Source: JAFDZW01 sp964404255 (lineage in GTDB: Bacteria > Bacteroidota > Ignavibacteria > Palsa-1295). From it: a stretch of DNA of 64,000 nucleotides. The position numbers and the translations under genes were made by a program. The notes under the pieces were generated by a model. It was not told the origin of the DNA and made no database searches. It saw only the letters and a list, made by a program, of their open reading frames with translations. This document shows, in pieces, positions 52,909 to 61,107 of the stretch. The stretch covers positions 372,001-436,000 of the forward strand of contig CAYOJJ010000001.1 of the NCBI GenBank assembly GCA_964404255.1, given 5' to 3'. Position 1 is the first letter of the stretch; each line of letters starts with the position of its first letter.

Positions 52909-53247
52909 TTAGCTGCGATGTTGTGACATTCGTTTTGCGGTAACAGCAGTACTATAGAGATCGAGTATCTGATGCAATTCATAGAGTAACAGCAGTACGG
53001 CAGAGAGCTGAATGCCAACCGCCGGAATTTGAACGGCTTCATTGAACAATGAAATAGTATTGGCTGGAAAGAAGGCCAGAAGTATAACCGTACCAAGGCA
53101 AGCAAACCCCAGTATAAATGGCGTCCAGGTGAAGGGTTTTACCGGAGTGCTTTTGGCCGCTATCTCTCTCATTAACTTCTGAGAAAAATCAGCAGAAGGA
53201 GAGAGGGTGCTCTCCTGCAATAAGTTTTTTAATTCGTGTTCGTTCAT
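52909..53247 (-). CDS. Putative anti-sigma factor with two TM segments
   Basis: A 112-residue protein: a short acidic/helical N-terminus (ELKNLLQESTLSPSADFSQKLM), then two TM segments (about 43-62 and 78-95) and a basic tail. It overlaps the upstream ECF sigma gene by 4 bp (ATGA). The N-terminal pattern is like that of small anti-sigma factors. Function inferred from context. Confidence 0.55.
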   Translation of the reverse strand: MNEHELKNLLQESTLSPSADFSQKLMREIAAKSTPVKPFTWTPFILGFACLGTVILLAFFPANTISLFNEAVQIPAVGIQLSAVLLLLYELHQILDLYSTAVTAKRMSQHRS

Positions 53248-53843
53248 TGTATGAAGAGCTCCAATTCTGTACCTAATAATTTTTGTAATTGCACTTCGAA
53301 GCTTGCGCGGCCACGGTGAAGCGTTACCTTAACCTTCGATTCCGAGAAGCCCGTGACTTCGCTTATCTCGCGAATATCCAGTTCGGAAAGGTAATAAAGC
53401 CTGAGCGCCAGTGCTTCATCAGCTTTTATAAGCAGGAGCGCCATATTGACGATCTCTTTGCGCTCATAAGCGATCGTTGCATCGAAGTTCATTGTATGAT
53501 CGGTCTCTTCGATCGCACTACTGACCGTCGGATCGTCGTACGACTCCATGCGTTTCTGTTTTTTTGCGATCGTAAAACAGGTAGTGACGACGATCTTATA
53601 GAGCCACGTTGCAAAAGAAGATCGCTCCCGAAACCCACGAATATTACGGAAGACTTTTATAAAGGCTTCCTGCAAGGCCTCTTCGGCAAGGTACGTATCT
53701 TTAAGGATCGAGCAGGCCAGCGAGAACGATAGGTCTTTATATCGTTCAACCAATACCCGAAACTCGGCCGTATCACCGGCCGCGATCTTTCTAACCGATT
53801 GCAGGTCTTCGGTATTAGTTGTTTTTACCAATGCGACGGGCAA
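53244..53843 (-). CDS. ECF RNA polymerase sigma factor
   Basis: A 199-residue sigma factor: region 2 (LVERYKDLSFSLACSILKD, AEEALQEAFIKVFRNIRGF, SFATWLYKIVVTTC) and region 4 (ALRLYYLSELDIREISEV, SESKVKVTLHRGRASFE). The start is a TTG at 53843, overlapping the upstream small membrane-protein gene by 29 bp. A small two-TM protein, the likely anti-sigma, follows with a 4-bp overlap. Confidence 0.87.
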   Translation of the reverse strand: MPVALVKTTNTEDLQSVRKIAAGDTAEFRVLVERYKDLSFSLACSILKDTYLAEEALQEAFIKVFRNIRGFRERSSFATWLYKIVVTTCFTIAKKQKRMESYDDPTVSSAIEETDHTMNFDATIAYERKEIVNMALLLIKADEALALRLYYLSELDIREISEVTGFSESKVKVTLHRGRASFEVQLQKLLGTELELFIQ

Positions 53844-54156
53844 GGAAATATCCGCAGATCATACCTATTCCACCAAGCACGAAGGTGAATGAAAATAGGA
53901 GCAAGGATTTTTCCGAAGGCTCAAGGTCCGGCGATTGCACGAACATCACCGTTGTAAGTCCAAGCCCGAGACCGACCCCAATGATCGTCAGGGCGATTTC
54001 AAGAAACGGATATTGCTTCTTCGGCATATCGAGCGCTACACCCGAAGCCAGCATTTCTTTTCTAAGCTGGTACTTATATTTTGAAGTAAAATAAAAGATT
54101 AGTATTACGGCTGCAAAAAAGCCGAACGGTACTAATTCTTCGATAACACCTGGCAT
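53815..54156 (-). CDS. Small membrane protein (DUF6249-like)
   Basis: A 113-residue protein with three TM segments (about 8-24, 50-70, 82-105) and a KYQLRKEMLASG linker. It resembles DUF6249, found next to ECF sigma genes in Bacteroidota. It is first in an operon with the sigma and anti-sigma genes and overlaps the sigma gene by 29 bp. The role is unknown. Confidence 0.6.
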   Translation of the reverse strand: MPGVIEELVPFGFFAAVILIFYFTSKYKYQLRKEMLASGVALDMPKKQYPFLEIALTIIGVGLGLGLTTVMFVQSPDLEPSEKSLLLFSFTFVLGGIGMICGYFLARRIGKNN

Positions 54157-54361
54157 AATTACTTATTCCTTGTTAATTAATATGCTTATTAGACCACTCT
54201 ATTTTCTATTCGGTTACAAGATTACCCAATTTATATAAAAATAGTTTTCTTTGTAGGAAGTGCCTTAACGCATTGTAATAGCCATATATTATATCAAAAC
54301 TGATTCCCACAGCGAAGAAAATGGAGGAATTTCCACGTAGTACTATAAGTTCATATTGCCT

Positions 54362-55144
54362 ATGCGATTATTACTGTGTTGCTCGCTCTTGGTTCTGTTA
54401 TATGGATGCCAATCAACCACGGTAGATCCCTTTGCTTATCCTTCGGATCCTCTTGCCCGCGCGGCCGGCGCCCGTTGGTCTTGGGAGCCGAACGAGCCGT
54501 TCGATGCAGGAATAGTGATCACAAGAATTCGTACTTCACTGGCTTCAAAAGATCTTGGTACAACAAGCATTCATGTTGCCTTCGATCTGAGTAACAATCC
54601 GGTTAAGGTCGATAGTATCCAATGTAATGGAGTACACTTACCATGGATAGCTACCGAGCAAACTTTCGATAAAGCGAATATCTATGCTATCGATAATAGT
54701 ACTATTGGGTTTGGTACACCGGATAGTATGAGTTTTACTTATGCCGGGTATGATGCAGAACGTTTTAGTACTGTAATACCAATAACTCCGGACTTTGGAA
54801 ATATAACCATTGCCGATACCATCAGTATCTCAAAAGGCCTTCGCATCGTGTACCAAAAAGCTATACCGGGCGATAGTATTCAGGTGCATATCGTCGGAAT
54901 CCTTGCCGATCCGAATCAAGTCAAAAACTTTCCATACGATAGTTTAAATCTTGATAAGACACTACCCGATACCGGAACACTGGAATTCACTCCAAGTGAA
55001 TTGCCGCATGTCGATGGAATTGCCTCTTTTGTAATTCAAGCTATCAGATCTCACTTTTCAACAGTGACCTCGCCTAAAGGGAAAAAAATAGGCATCTATT
55101 CCCAAATGGAGTTCCCTACATTTGATTACCCAGCGACCCGGTAG
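54362..55144 (+). CDS. Unrecognised lipoprotein
   Basis: A 260-residue protein with lipobox LLYGC (about 12-16) and a beta-rich mature chain with many Asp, Ser and Thr. The ATG at 54362 is preferred over a TTG two codons upstream. No family is recognised. A surface or periplasmic, membrane-anchored location is predicted. The stem-loop at 55187 may terminate it. Confidence 0.62.
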   Translation: MRLLLCCSLLVLLYGCQSTTVDPFAYPSDPLARAAGARWSWEPNEPFDAGIVITRIRTSLASKDLGTTSIHVAFDLSNNPVKVDSIQCNGVHLPWIATEQTFDKANIYAIDNSTIGFGTPDSMSFTYAGYDAERFSTVIPITPDFGNITIADTISISKGLRIVYQKAIPGDSIQVHIVGILADPNQVKNFPYDSLNLDKTLPDTGTLEFTPSELPHVDGIASFVIQAIRSHFSTVTSPKGKKIGIYSQMEFPTFDYPATR

Positions 55145-55186
55145 TATTGTTTATTGTTTTAAGAATTTCATCCCGCGGATATACCT

Positions 55187-55227
55187 AAAAGTAAAAAGGC
55201 GAAAACATTGTGTCTTCGCTTTTGTAG
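55187..55227 (-). terminator. Stem-loop after the altered tRNA-fMet copy
   Basis: On the minus strand: a GCGAA/TTCGC stem with an 11-nt loop and T-rich tract tttttactttt. The 11-nt loop is the exact reverse complement of the loop in the stem-loop at 55554-55594. Confidence 0.75.
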
Positions 55228-55308
55228 TAGCGGGGGTAGGACTTGAACCTACGGCCTTCGGGTTATGAGCCCGACGAGCTACTCCGCCGCGGCGGACTCC
55301 ACCCCGCG
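55228..55308 (-). pseudogene. Altered tRNA-fMet copy with expanded D loop
   Basis: An 81-nt tRNA-like sequence. The acceptor, anticodon (CAT, with the GGG-CCC initiator stem) and T arms are identical to the intact copy at 55595-55667. In the D loop six bases (CAGTTG) are replaced by the 14-bp palindrome TCCGCCGCGGCGGA (55283-55296). The GIY-YIG ORF overlaps its 5' end and stops in its D arm. It could be a relic or an unusual functional variant. Confidence 0.7.
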
Positions 55309-55539
55309 AATAATATTTTTCAGTTCTTCTCTTCCTTTTCCGGTTTTGAAATATTTTTCTCGTTTCATAGCATCTGATCGACTTTCAAATATTTCGGAAT
55401 GAATAACCTTCCAATTATTACCATGCCTAGTGGAATGGGAGATATGGGAGTTATGCTCAGTGAGGCGACGGACTAGATCAGAAGTCTGTCCAATATATTG
55501 GTGGCCTTCCTCACTGTGAAGTACGTAGACTACAAACAT
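55279..55539 (-). CDS. Small GIY-YIG nuclease-family protein overlapping a tRNA-fMet copy
   Basis: An 86-residue single-domain GIY-YIG protein. VVYVLHS (GIY strand), YIGQT (YIG strand), the Arg in DLVRRLTEHN and the catalytic Glu region AMKREKYFKTGKGREELK are all present. This is the UPF0213-like size class. The last ten residues (GVESAAAE) and the stop codon are encoded by the 5' part of the altered tRNA copy. It lies between two copies of the tRNA gene. Confidence 0.82.
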   Translation of the reverse strand: MFVVYVLHSEEGHQYIGQTSDLVRRLTEHNSHISHSTRHGNNWKVIHSEIFESRSDAMKREKYFKTGKGREELKNIIRGVESAAAE

Positions 55540-55553
55540 GTTCTCTGACCTTT

Positions 55554-55594
55554 AAAAGTAAAAAGGCGAAGACACAATGTTTTCGCCTTTGTAG
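55554..55594 (-). terminator. Stem-loop after intact tRNA-fMet
   Basis: On the minus strand: GGCGAA/TTCGCC stem, 11-nt loop and T-rich tract tttttactttt, a canonical terminator between the tRNA and the GIY-YIG ORF. Confidence 0.8.
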
Positions 55595-55667
55595 TAGCGG
55601 GGGTAGGACTTGAACCTACGGCCTTCGGGTTATGAGCCCGACGAGCTACCAACTGCTCCACCCCGCG
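55595..55667 (-). tRNA. Initiator tRNA-fMet (CAT anticodon)
   Basis: A 73-nt tRNA without an encoded CCA. Anticodon loop CTCATAA on a stem with three G-C pairs (GGG/CCC), the initiator hallmark. The first base pair is a C1-U72 mismatch, which also fits an initiator. D arm GAGC..GCTC and T arm GTAGG..CCTAC are intact. It is followed by a terminator-like stem-loop. Confidence 0.93.
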
Positions 55668-55724
55668 ATCCTAAACTTGTTGGGGGACTAACAACCCCCA
55701 CTTAGAGGGCATGGTTCCGGTAGT

Positions 55725-56213
55725 TTATGATTGCATAATATACCGCTGCTCGATAACTTCTTTGCCAAAAGAAGATGAAGCTTTTTCTTCTTCCAGCCTG
55801 AAGCCATATTTCGTATATAGCCGCGCGGCATCGGTAAGCTCCTTGGTTGTCCAGAGGTAGGCCGAAGTATAGCCTACGCTGTTGAAAAACTCCATAAACA
55901 GCTTCATGAGCTTTGAGCCCAAGCCGATACCGCGGTATTCCGGTTCGAGATAGAAATAGCGAAGCTGTGCTTCTTCACCGCGATCCATCAGTAATAGAAA
56001 GCCAACGATCTTTTCGTTATGTTCAGCGATCCACACTCTACTTCTTGCAGGATCGTATTGAGTAAAAAATTCATGCAGACCTTCTGCTACATACGACTCG
56101 AATTCGATACCGTACTGATACTCTTTGGAATATAAAACTCCATGACGATAGGTAACAAAACCAATATCGCCGGGCCGAAGGTCGGTCCGGATCCTAATAT
56201 CATCAAGAGTCAT
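55725..56213 (-). CDS. GNAT family acetyltransferase
   Basis: A 162-residue GNAT protein with VWIAEHNEKIVGFLLLM, the acetyl-CoA loop EPEYRGIGLGSKLMKLF and the C-terminal AARLYTKYGFRLEEEK. The R/Q-x-x-G-x-G/A loop is intact. The substrate is unknown. It starts 11 bp after the PorQ-like gene, so the two may be co-transcribed. Confidence 0.85.
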   Translation of the reverse strand: MTLDDIRIRTDLRPGDIGFVTYRHGVLYSKEYQYGIEFESYVAEGLHEFFTQYDPARSRVWIAEHNEKIVGFLLLMDRGEEAQLRYFYLEPEYRGIGLGSKLMKLFMEFFNSVGYTSAYLWTTKELTDAARLYTKYGFRLEEEKASSSFGKEVIEQRYIMQS

Positions 56214-56224
56214 GGGAATACTTA

Positions 56225-57259
56225 TCAGAAGATATATTCGCCGCCGAAGCGATGAACGTCCGGTAATGCCGGGCCCATAGCGCTGAGCGAATAATCGAAA
56301 TGCAGCTTCTTAAAGACGAGGCCAAGACCGAAGGAAAACCCGCCGAGGCCAAGCCCTTCGGGGGTTTTAAGATCGCGGCGTTTTTGATTTTCATAACCGA
56401 AACGCAGGCGGATCACTTTGCTGACGGTGAATTCACCGCCGAGAGAAAAGTCATTCAAGGCATAAAAAAGATTTCTACCTTCACGGTCGCGTGTGAGGTT
56501 TCTAAAAGCAAGATGTAAAGTTAATGGGAGGCGTTCAAGCTTTTTAGAAATGCCAAGTTGTAAATTAAAAGGCAATGGCTCCGTCACTCCTGAATAACTC
56601 GAAAGCTCTTTACCGATATTGAGCGCCGATAGCCCTATAGAAAGCAACAGAGGATCGTTCTCATAGTACACACCAAGATCGGCAGCAATACCGGAAGCGC
56701 TGTAACTGCCCGAGACAAGCGTAGAAGAAATATATTTAACGGCAACACCATAACGAAGCGGCTGTTTGGCTATGGCATCGGAATATGCTACGGAAATAGC
56801 GACATCGCTTGCGGAAAATTGCTCGGTCGGTGTACCGACATTATCGGCACCATCGAAGGTACCATAATCGCGAAAGACGACCCCTACACCAAGCCAGCCG
56901 CTATCGCCAAGAAAGCCGATCGTTGGCTGGCTATAGGCGACGTAGCCGTTATTCATATCGAGGGCAAGCTTGCTGAACCCGAAGGAAATAAGCGAACCCG
57001 GAGCGCTGGAATCGCGCTTCTGCTGGGTGGAAAGAGCGGCAGGATTGCTGAAAATGGTCGAAGGATCGTCCTTAATAGAAACAAAGGAATTACCAAGCGC
57101 TGCAGCCCGGGGGCTGGCCGGCTCCGTAAGAACCTGAAATACCTGCGAGCGGCCGGAATTCTGATCTCCGCCGATAGTGCTGCCGGTTTGGGCGTAGAGA
57201 CCCGTCGCCATAAACAGGATCAGCGCGGCAAGATAATACGTCGTACTTTTTAAAGACAT
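56225..57259 (-). CDS. porQ: PorQ/PorV-like type IX secretion protein
   Basis: A 344-residue outer-membrane barrel. Signal peptide (LILFMATGLYAQ), then the family motif PRAAALGNSFVSIKDDPSTIFSNPAALS and a barrel ending in VHRFGGEYIF. The AALG...DDPSTIFSNPA pattern is that of PorV/PorQ proteins of the T9SS. Length favours PorQ. It would support sorting-domain cargo such as those at 35126, 37422 and 46469. Confidence 0.8.
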   Translation of the reverse strand: MSLKSTTYYLAALILFMATGLYAQTGSTIGGDQNSGRSQVFQVLTEPASPRAAALGNSFVSIKDDPSTIFSNPAALSTQQKRDSSAPGSLISFGFSKLALDMNNGYVAYSQPTIGFLGDSGWLGVGVVFRDYGTFDGADNVGTPTEQFSASDVAISVAYSDAIAKQPLRYGVAVKYISSTLVSGSYSASGIAADLGVYYENDPLLLSIGLSALNIGKELSSYSGVTEPLPFNLQLGISKKLERLPLTLHLAFRNLTRDREGRNLFYALNDFSLGGEFTVSKVIRLRFGYENQKRRDLKTPEGLGLGGFSFGLGLVFKKLHFDYSLSAMGPALPDVHRFGGEYIF

Positions 57260-57346
57260 TCCTTCTTTGGATCGATTGATCGCAGATAGTACATATCTCG
57301 GAGCCCCTCAGTTTCATGTTCCTCGGGGTAAAAATAGTACCCGGAA

Positions 57347-58159
57347 TTATTGCACTGTAACCTGTAGCGGCTGGCTTTTGGCTATATCGTTACCATTATA
57401 CCGGAGATTGAGCACAATAGAAGCCGCTCCGCTCTTGAGATCGGGGGGACAGGTAAAATCAAGCGTCGTACCTTGCCTATCAATGCCACAGCCTTCGACA
57501 AAGATATTCCAGTGTTGGCCGCCTTGCTCGATAGTGACATATTCACCGGTCGAAACGGTAGGCCAGCTTACGGTAAGCTTTTTATTCAATTCGCGGAATT
57601 GATCGGCCTTGGAAAGGGCATCGTAAGAAAAATTCTGACGAAGCTTCTCGATAGCGATCTTACGGTCGGTGGTATCGGTTGGTACATACCCTTCGGCCAC
57701 TAATGAAAAGCGTTCGCTCGGTTTTAACGGTCCGGTAGAAACAGCGATTAGTTTGCAATCCATTTTTGGAGCGATCGTTATTTTATAAGGAGTGCTTACA
57801 TCGCGGTCGTTAATGATATACAACGTTGCTTCGCCGGGGCTAACCGTCATAGGAATGATCCAGGCAGCGACACAGCTATCGCCGAGCGTCCGGTAAGAGC
57901 CGAGCGAGGTAAAGACCTGCTTCCCGTTTTGATCGATCCGCAGGATCGGTACATCCTGTTTCATCATCGATGGGAGTTTTTCCGCATCGCATTTGGTGCG
58001 AGCAAACACCTGGGTCGCATTCGGATTCTCGAAAATAATATAAGAATACTGGCCCGGAGCAATGGTATTGGGATAAGAATAGATTTTCAGCCGTCTTGCT
58101 TCAGATACCGAGCAGGCCAAAGCCAAAAGCAAGACAGCAATAGATAACGTTCTACGCAT
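57347..58159 (-). CDS. Unrecognised secreted protein
   Basis: A 270-residue protein with a signal peptide (cleavage near ACSVSEA). The mature chain has four Cys and beta-rich segments with no family recognised. It lies 87 bp upstream of the PorQ-like gene and in the same direction, so a T9SS or envelope role is possible but unproven. Confidence 0.62.
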   Translation of the reverse strand: MRRTLSIAVLLLALACSVSEARRLKIYSYPNTIAPGQYSYIIFENPNATQVFARTKCDAEKLPSMMKQDVPILRIDQNGKQVFTSLGSYRTLGDSCVAAWIIPMTVSPGEATLYIINDRDVSTPYKITIAPKMDCKLIAVSTGPLKPSERFSLVAEGYVPTDTTDRKIAIEKLRQNFSYDALSKADQFRELNKKLTVSWPTVSTGEYVTIEQGGQHWNIFVEGCGIDRQGTTLDFTCPPDLKSGAASIVLNLRYNGNDIAKSQPLQVTVQ

Positions 58160-58255
58160 ACGATTTTCTCTATACTGGTGAGACGATATAACGTCCTGAG
58201 AATTTCACACAACGCACAAAAAATCAACAGCGGCAGCTTGGCAAACGGTTGCAGG

Positions 58256-58295
58256 AAATAAAAAAGGGCAACCGCCTCCAGTCGTTTGCCCTTTC
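58256..58295 (-). terminator. Rho-independent terminator after secG
   Basis: On the minus strand: 9-bp stem (aaagggcaa/ttgcccttt) with a 14-nt loop and T-tract ttttttattt. Confidence 0.75.
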
Positions 58296-58319
58296 GATGA
58301 GAGAAGTAGTGAGCTCTTG

Positions 58320-58688
58320 TTATTTAGCCGGAGCCTGCTGTGCAGGAGCTTGTCCGGGCGGAGCCGATTGTTGCACCGGAACATTAGACGGGGCAGCCGG
58401 AATAGCGCTCGGAGCTGGGCCCTCACGCATAGGATTGCTTTGAATGGCCGTGCCCGTCGGAAGGAAGAGGCGATTGATTGCTATACAAAACAGAATAAAA
58501 ATACCGGCAAGGACGATCGTGCCCTTGACTAGAAAATCGGCGGTGCGGCGAGCACCGAACATAGTCCCTACCGAGCCGGGAGCGCCCAAAGCACCCGCCA
58601 ACCCATCACCTTTCGGCGATTGGGCAAGGATCATGGCCGACATTAAGAGGCCTATAATTACTATTAAAACTATGAAAATGATAAACAT
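58320..58688 (-). CDS. secG: Preprotein translocase subunit SecG
   Basis: A 122-residue protein with two TM segments (about 2-20 and 53-72) joined by the SecG loop MILAQSPKGDGLAGALG...GARRTADFL. The Pro/Ala/Gln-rich C-terminus is longer than in E. coli. It is part of SecYEG. It begins 56 bp after the pepF gene, same strand. Confidence 0.92.
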   Translation of the reverse strand: MFIIFIVLIVIIGLLMSAMILAQSPKGDGLAGALGAPGSVGTMFGARRTADFLVKGTIVLAGIFILFCIAINRLFLPTGTAIQSNPMREGPAPSAIPAAPSNVPVQQSAPPGQAPAQQAPAK

Positions 58689-58744
58689 TTGCGTTTTTCC
58701 TCAAATTGGGGATAAATAAACAGTATTGCGGATAAAGAATTCCC

Positions 58745-60457
58745 TTATGCCGGAACCCCTTCTTCGATCTCGAGGACCCTCGAAGCATGATCCATCAGGT
58801 CTTTCATGAGCGATTCATCGAAAGGCGAACGCATTCCGACCGATTTAAAAATGTTTAGTACACTCATGGTACCACCGATACGACAGAGCTTCAAATATGC
58901 TTCGACGGTCTTTTCATGATTCTGGGCATCCATTAGTGCGATCTGCATAGCGCCGGTTTCGGCGATGGCATAGTCGATATAATAGAAAGGTGAACCAAAA
59001 ATATGAGCCTGGCCATACCAGCGAGCCGCTTTGTATTGTTCGCAGCCGCTCCAATCGATTCCGGGCTTATAACTATCCCAAATTCTATCCCAGGCCGCAT
59101 CGCGCTCATCGAGCGTTGCATTCGGGTGTTCATAAACCCAGTGCTGGAATTCATCGACAACCGCAATGTAGCAAATGATCTCTACTCCATCGCGCCAACG
59201 GTTGCGGCTGAATTTATCGGCCATGCTGCCTTCAAAAAATTCCGTCATATAGCGCAGAGAGAGATACTCCATACCCATGGAATGGATCTCGCAGGCATCG
59301 GAAGTAGGCCATTGCAGTTCGATTGCTTCGATCGCTTGGGATTCCCAACCCTGGAATGCATGTCCCATCTCATGAGTAAGCGTGCCAACATCTTCGCTAT
59401 CGCCTGTCGAGTTGCAAAGAATAGCGACACGTCCTTCGTCGGGGAAGGATGTGCAATAAGCGCCCGCGCGCTTGCCTTTTCTATTTTCCAGATCGATCAA
59501 TCCCTCGGAGCGCATTCTTGTGAAATGCTGGCCGAGCGAAGGAGATATCTGATCGAAAATACGCTGTGCTTTTTCGATCTGCGTGTCGATCGGGGCAATG
59601 CCGCTCGGGAGCGTAAAGGCCGGGTCGTAGCCAACATCCCAGGGCTTTAGTGTAGCAACTCCAAGACGGGCCGCCCGGGCTTTGAATAATGCAGTCTGGA
59701 CCGGAACGACATACTTACGAATATTCTCGCGGAATTTCTTTGCCTCTTCGATCCCATAGTCCGTCCGCCACATCGATTTATATCCGAGAGGTATAAAATT
59801 CGTATGGCCGAGATTACGACCCATCTGATCACGCAGATGCGTCATTGCATCGTAGATCTTGCCGAGCTCTTCGCGATGCTTGAGAAACCATTCGCGCTGG
59901 GCAATAAAAGCTTCTTTGCGAAGCTCCGGATTTTCGGAGCTCTGGAGATTTCTGGCCCGGGACAAGGTAACCATTTCACCACCGATCATTACCTCGCCTT
60001 GCGAAACGATCTTGTCATACTGCATGGAAAGATCTCCCACTTTAACACGCAGATCGATATTAATGGGAGCAAGCGGCTCCTGCATGACCTCAAACACCTC
60101 GAGCAAATGCATACCATAGCGTTCGGCAATTGCCGTTTTATACTTTGAAGTAAGCACGGCTTTAAGCAGCGTGGAATTGCCAAGATCGGCAGCCGGCTGT
60201 ACTTCTTCGCGATGATAACGGTCGCGATCTTCACGTTCGGGATCGGTCATATTCTGATTGAGTGAATGGTTGATGCGGCTGCCTTCGCTATTGACGAAGG
60301 AATTCAGCGCATTCCAATCGGAATACAGCTCAACCCACGCAGCACTATCGGCAGAGGCCTCGGCGGATTCGATACGATCGGTTAATTTTTTATATTCCTG
60401 TTCGACAAATTCTTTGGTAAGTTTTCCTGGGCGATTCGGATAGTGTTTATAGGTCAT
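58745..60457 (-). CDS. pepF: M3 family oligoendopeptidase (PepF-like)
   Basis: A 570-residue helical metallopeptidase. Zinc motif HEMGH at about 362-366 (LTHEMGHAFQGWE) with the second-ligand region SMGMEYLSLRYM, and the start KEFVEQEYKKLTDRI typical of PepF. It trims cytoplasmic oligopeptides, including cleaved signal peptides, which fits its place before secG. No signal peptide. Confidence 0.93.
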   Translation of the reverse strand: MTYKHYPNRPGKLTKEFVEQEYKKLTDRIESAEASADSAAWVELYSDWNALNSFVNSEGSRINHSLNQNMTDPEREDRDRYHREEVQPAADLGNSTLLKAVLTSKYKTAIAERYGMHLLEVFEVMQEPLAPINIDLRVKVGDLSMQYDKIVSQGEVMIGGEMVTLSRARNLQSSENPELRKEAFIAQREWFLKHREELGKIYDAMTHLRDQMGRNLGHTNFIPLGYKSMWRTDYGIEEAKKFRENIRKYVVPVQTALFKARAARLGVATLKPWDVGYDPAFTLPSGIAPIDTQIEKAQRIFDQISPSLGQHFTRMRSEGLIDLENRKGKRAGAYCTSFPDEGRVAILCNSTGDSEDVGTLTHEMGHAFQGWESQAIEAIELQWPTSDACEIHSMGMEYLSLRYMTEFFEGSMADKFSRNRWRDGVEIICYIAVVDEFQHWVYEHPNATLDERDAAWDRIWDSYKPGIDWSGCEQYKAARWYGQAHIFGSPFYYIDYAIAETGAMQIALMDAQNHEKTVEAYLKLCRIGGTMSVLNIFKSVGMRSPFDESLMKDLMDHASRVLEIEEGVPA

Positions 60458-60768
60458 GGTCTTTCGTAGGTGGATTCAAAAAAACGTTATTACCAAACCG
60501 TAAAGCCTTTTAAAAAGTCTCTCGAAGTTTGGATGACGAAGTATGTCTTAAACTAATACAATTCGACTCAATAATCGGATTAAGAAAATATGAATAAAGA
60601 TATTACGATTCGTAATTATTTGGAGAATAATAGGATAGATTAATATAGATACAACAATTGTCCGTATTATTTTCGTATGTGGGGATAAAGGAAATACAAG
60701 TATTAAGTAAGATTCTGCTAAATTTGGTAGCCAAAAATCTTTAAAAAGTACTCATAAAATGAATCATA
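60458..60768. other. AT-rich intergenic stretch, no gene seen
   Basis: About 310 bp. It contains a 15-bp inverted repeat attacga-t-tcgtaat (60602-60616), a possible operator, and TAAATTTG at 60719-60726, a plus-strand -7-like word without an obvious gene behind it. Nothing else is supported. Confidence 0.35.
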
Positions 60769-61038
60769 TTAGAATTTAGCAAGATACTCATGAATACTTT
60801 CCTCAGTATTTAATCCAAATTTTTTCCTGATAGGATAGCGATGATTTTGGATATTACGGTCTGATAAACATAACAGGCGCACAATATCGGGAGAATTTAA
60901 ACCCAACCGCAGCAAGCAGGGAAGGTCTCGATCGCAAGCTTTCCGATAAAACATTGCACCTTGTAAAGCAGACTGAATTACTTGCCACCTTTCGTGAAGC
61001 CTTGCGAAAAATTGTTCATACCGGTGCTTCTGCTTTCT
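60769..61038 (-). pseudogene. Relic of a LuxR-type HTH gene
   Basis: A LuxR/NarL-like C-terminal HTH (CLLRLGLNSPDIVRLL, SDRNIQNHRYPIRKKFGL) remains, alignable to the C-terminus of the TPR-LuxR protein at 48091. Upstream of a usable ATG (60954) the homologous frame continues without a start (a YEQFFARLHERW segment) until an in-frame stop at 61039-61041. No TPR part is left. It is probably a truncated remnant. Confidence 0.55.
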
Positions 61039-61107
61039 TTATATCTGAAGAAGTATAATGAACCCTAAAACGAACCCTTTATTGTTATTATCAGTATAAT
61101 AGCAGCA

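Noticed and set aside
55187..55667. Duplicated tRNA as att sites of an integrative element
   Set aside because: Only 367 bp separate the copies and no integrase or relaxase is present, so a classic genomic island is ruled out within this window.
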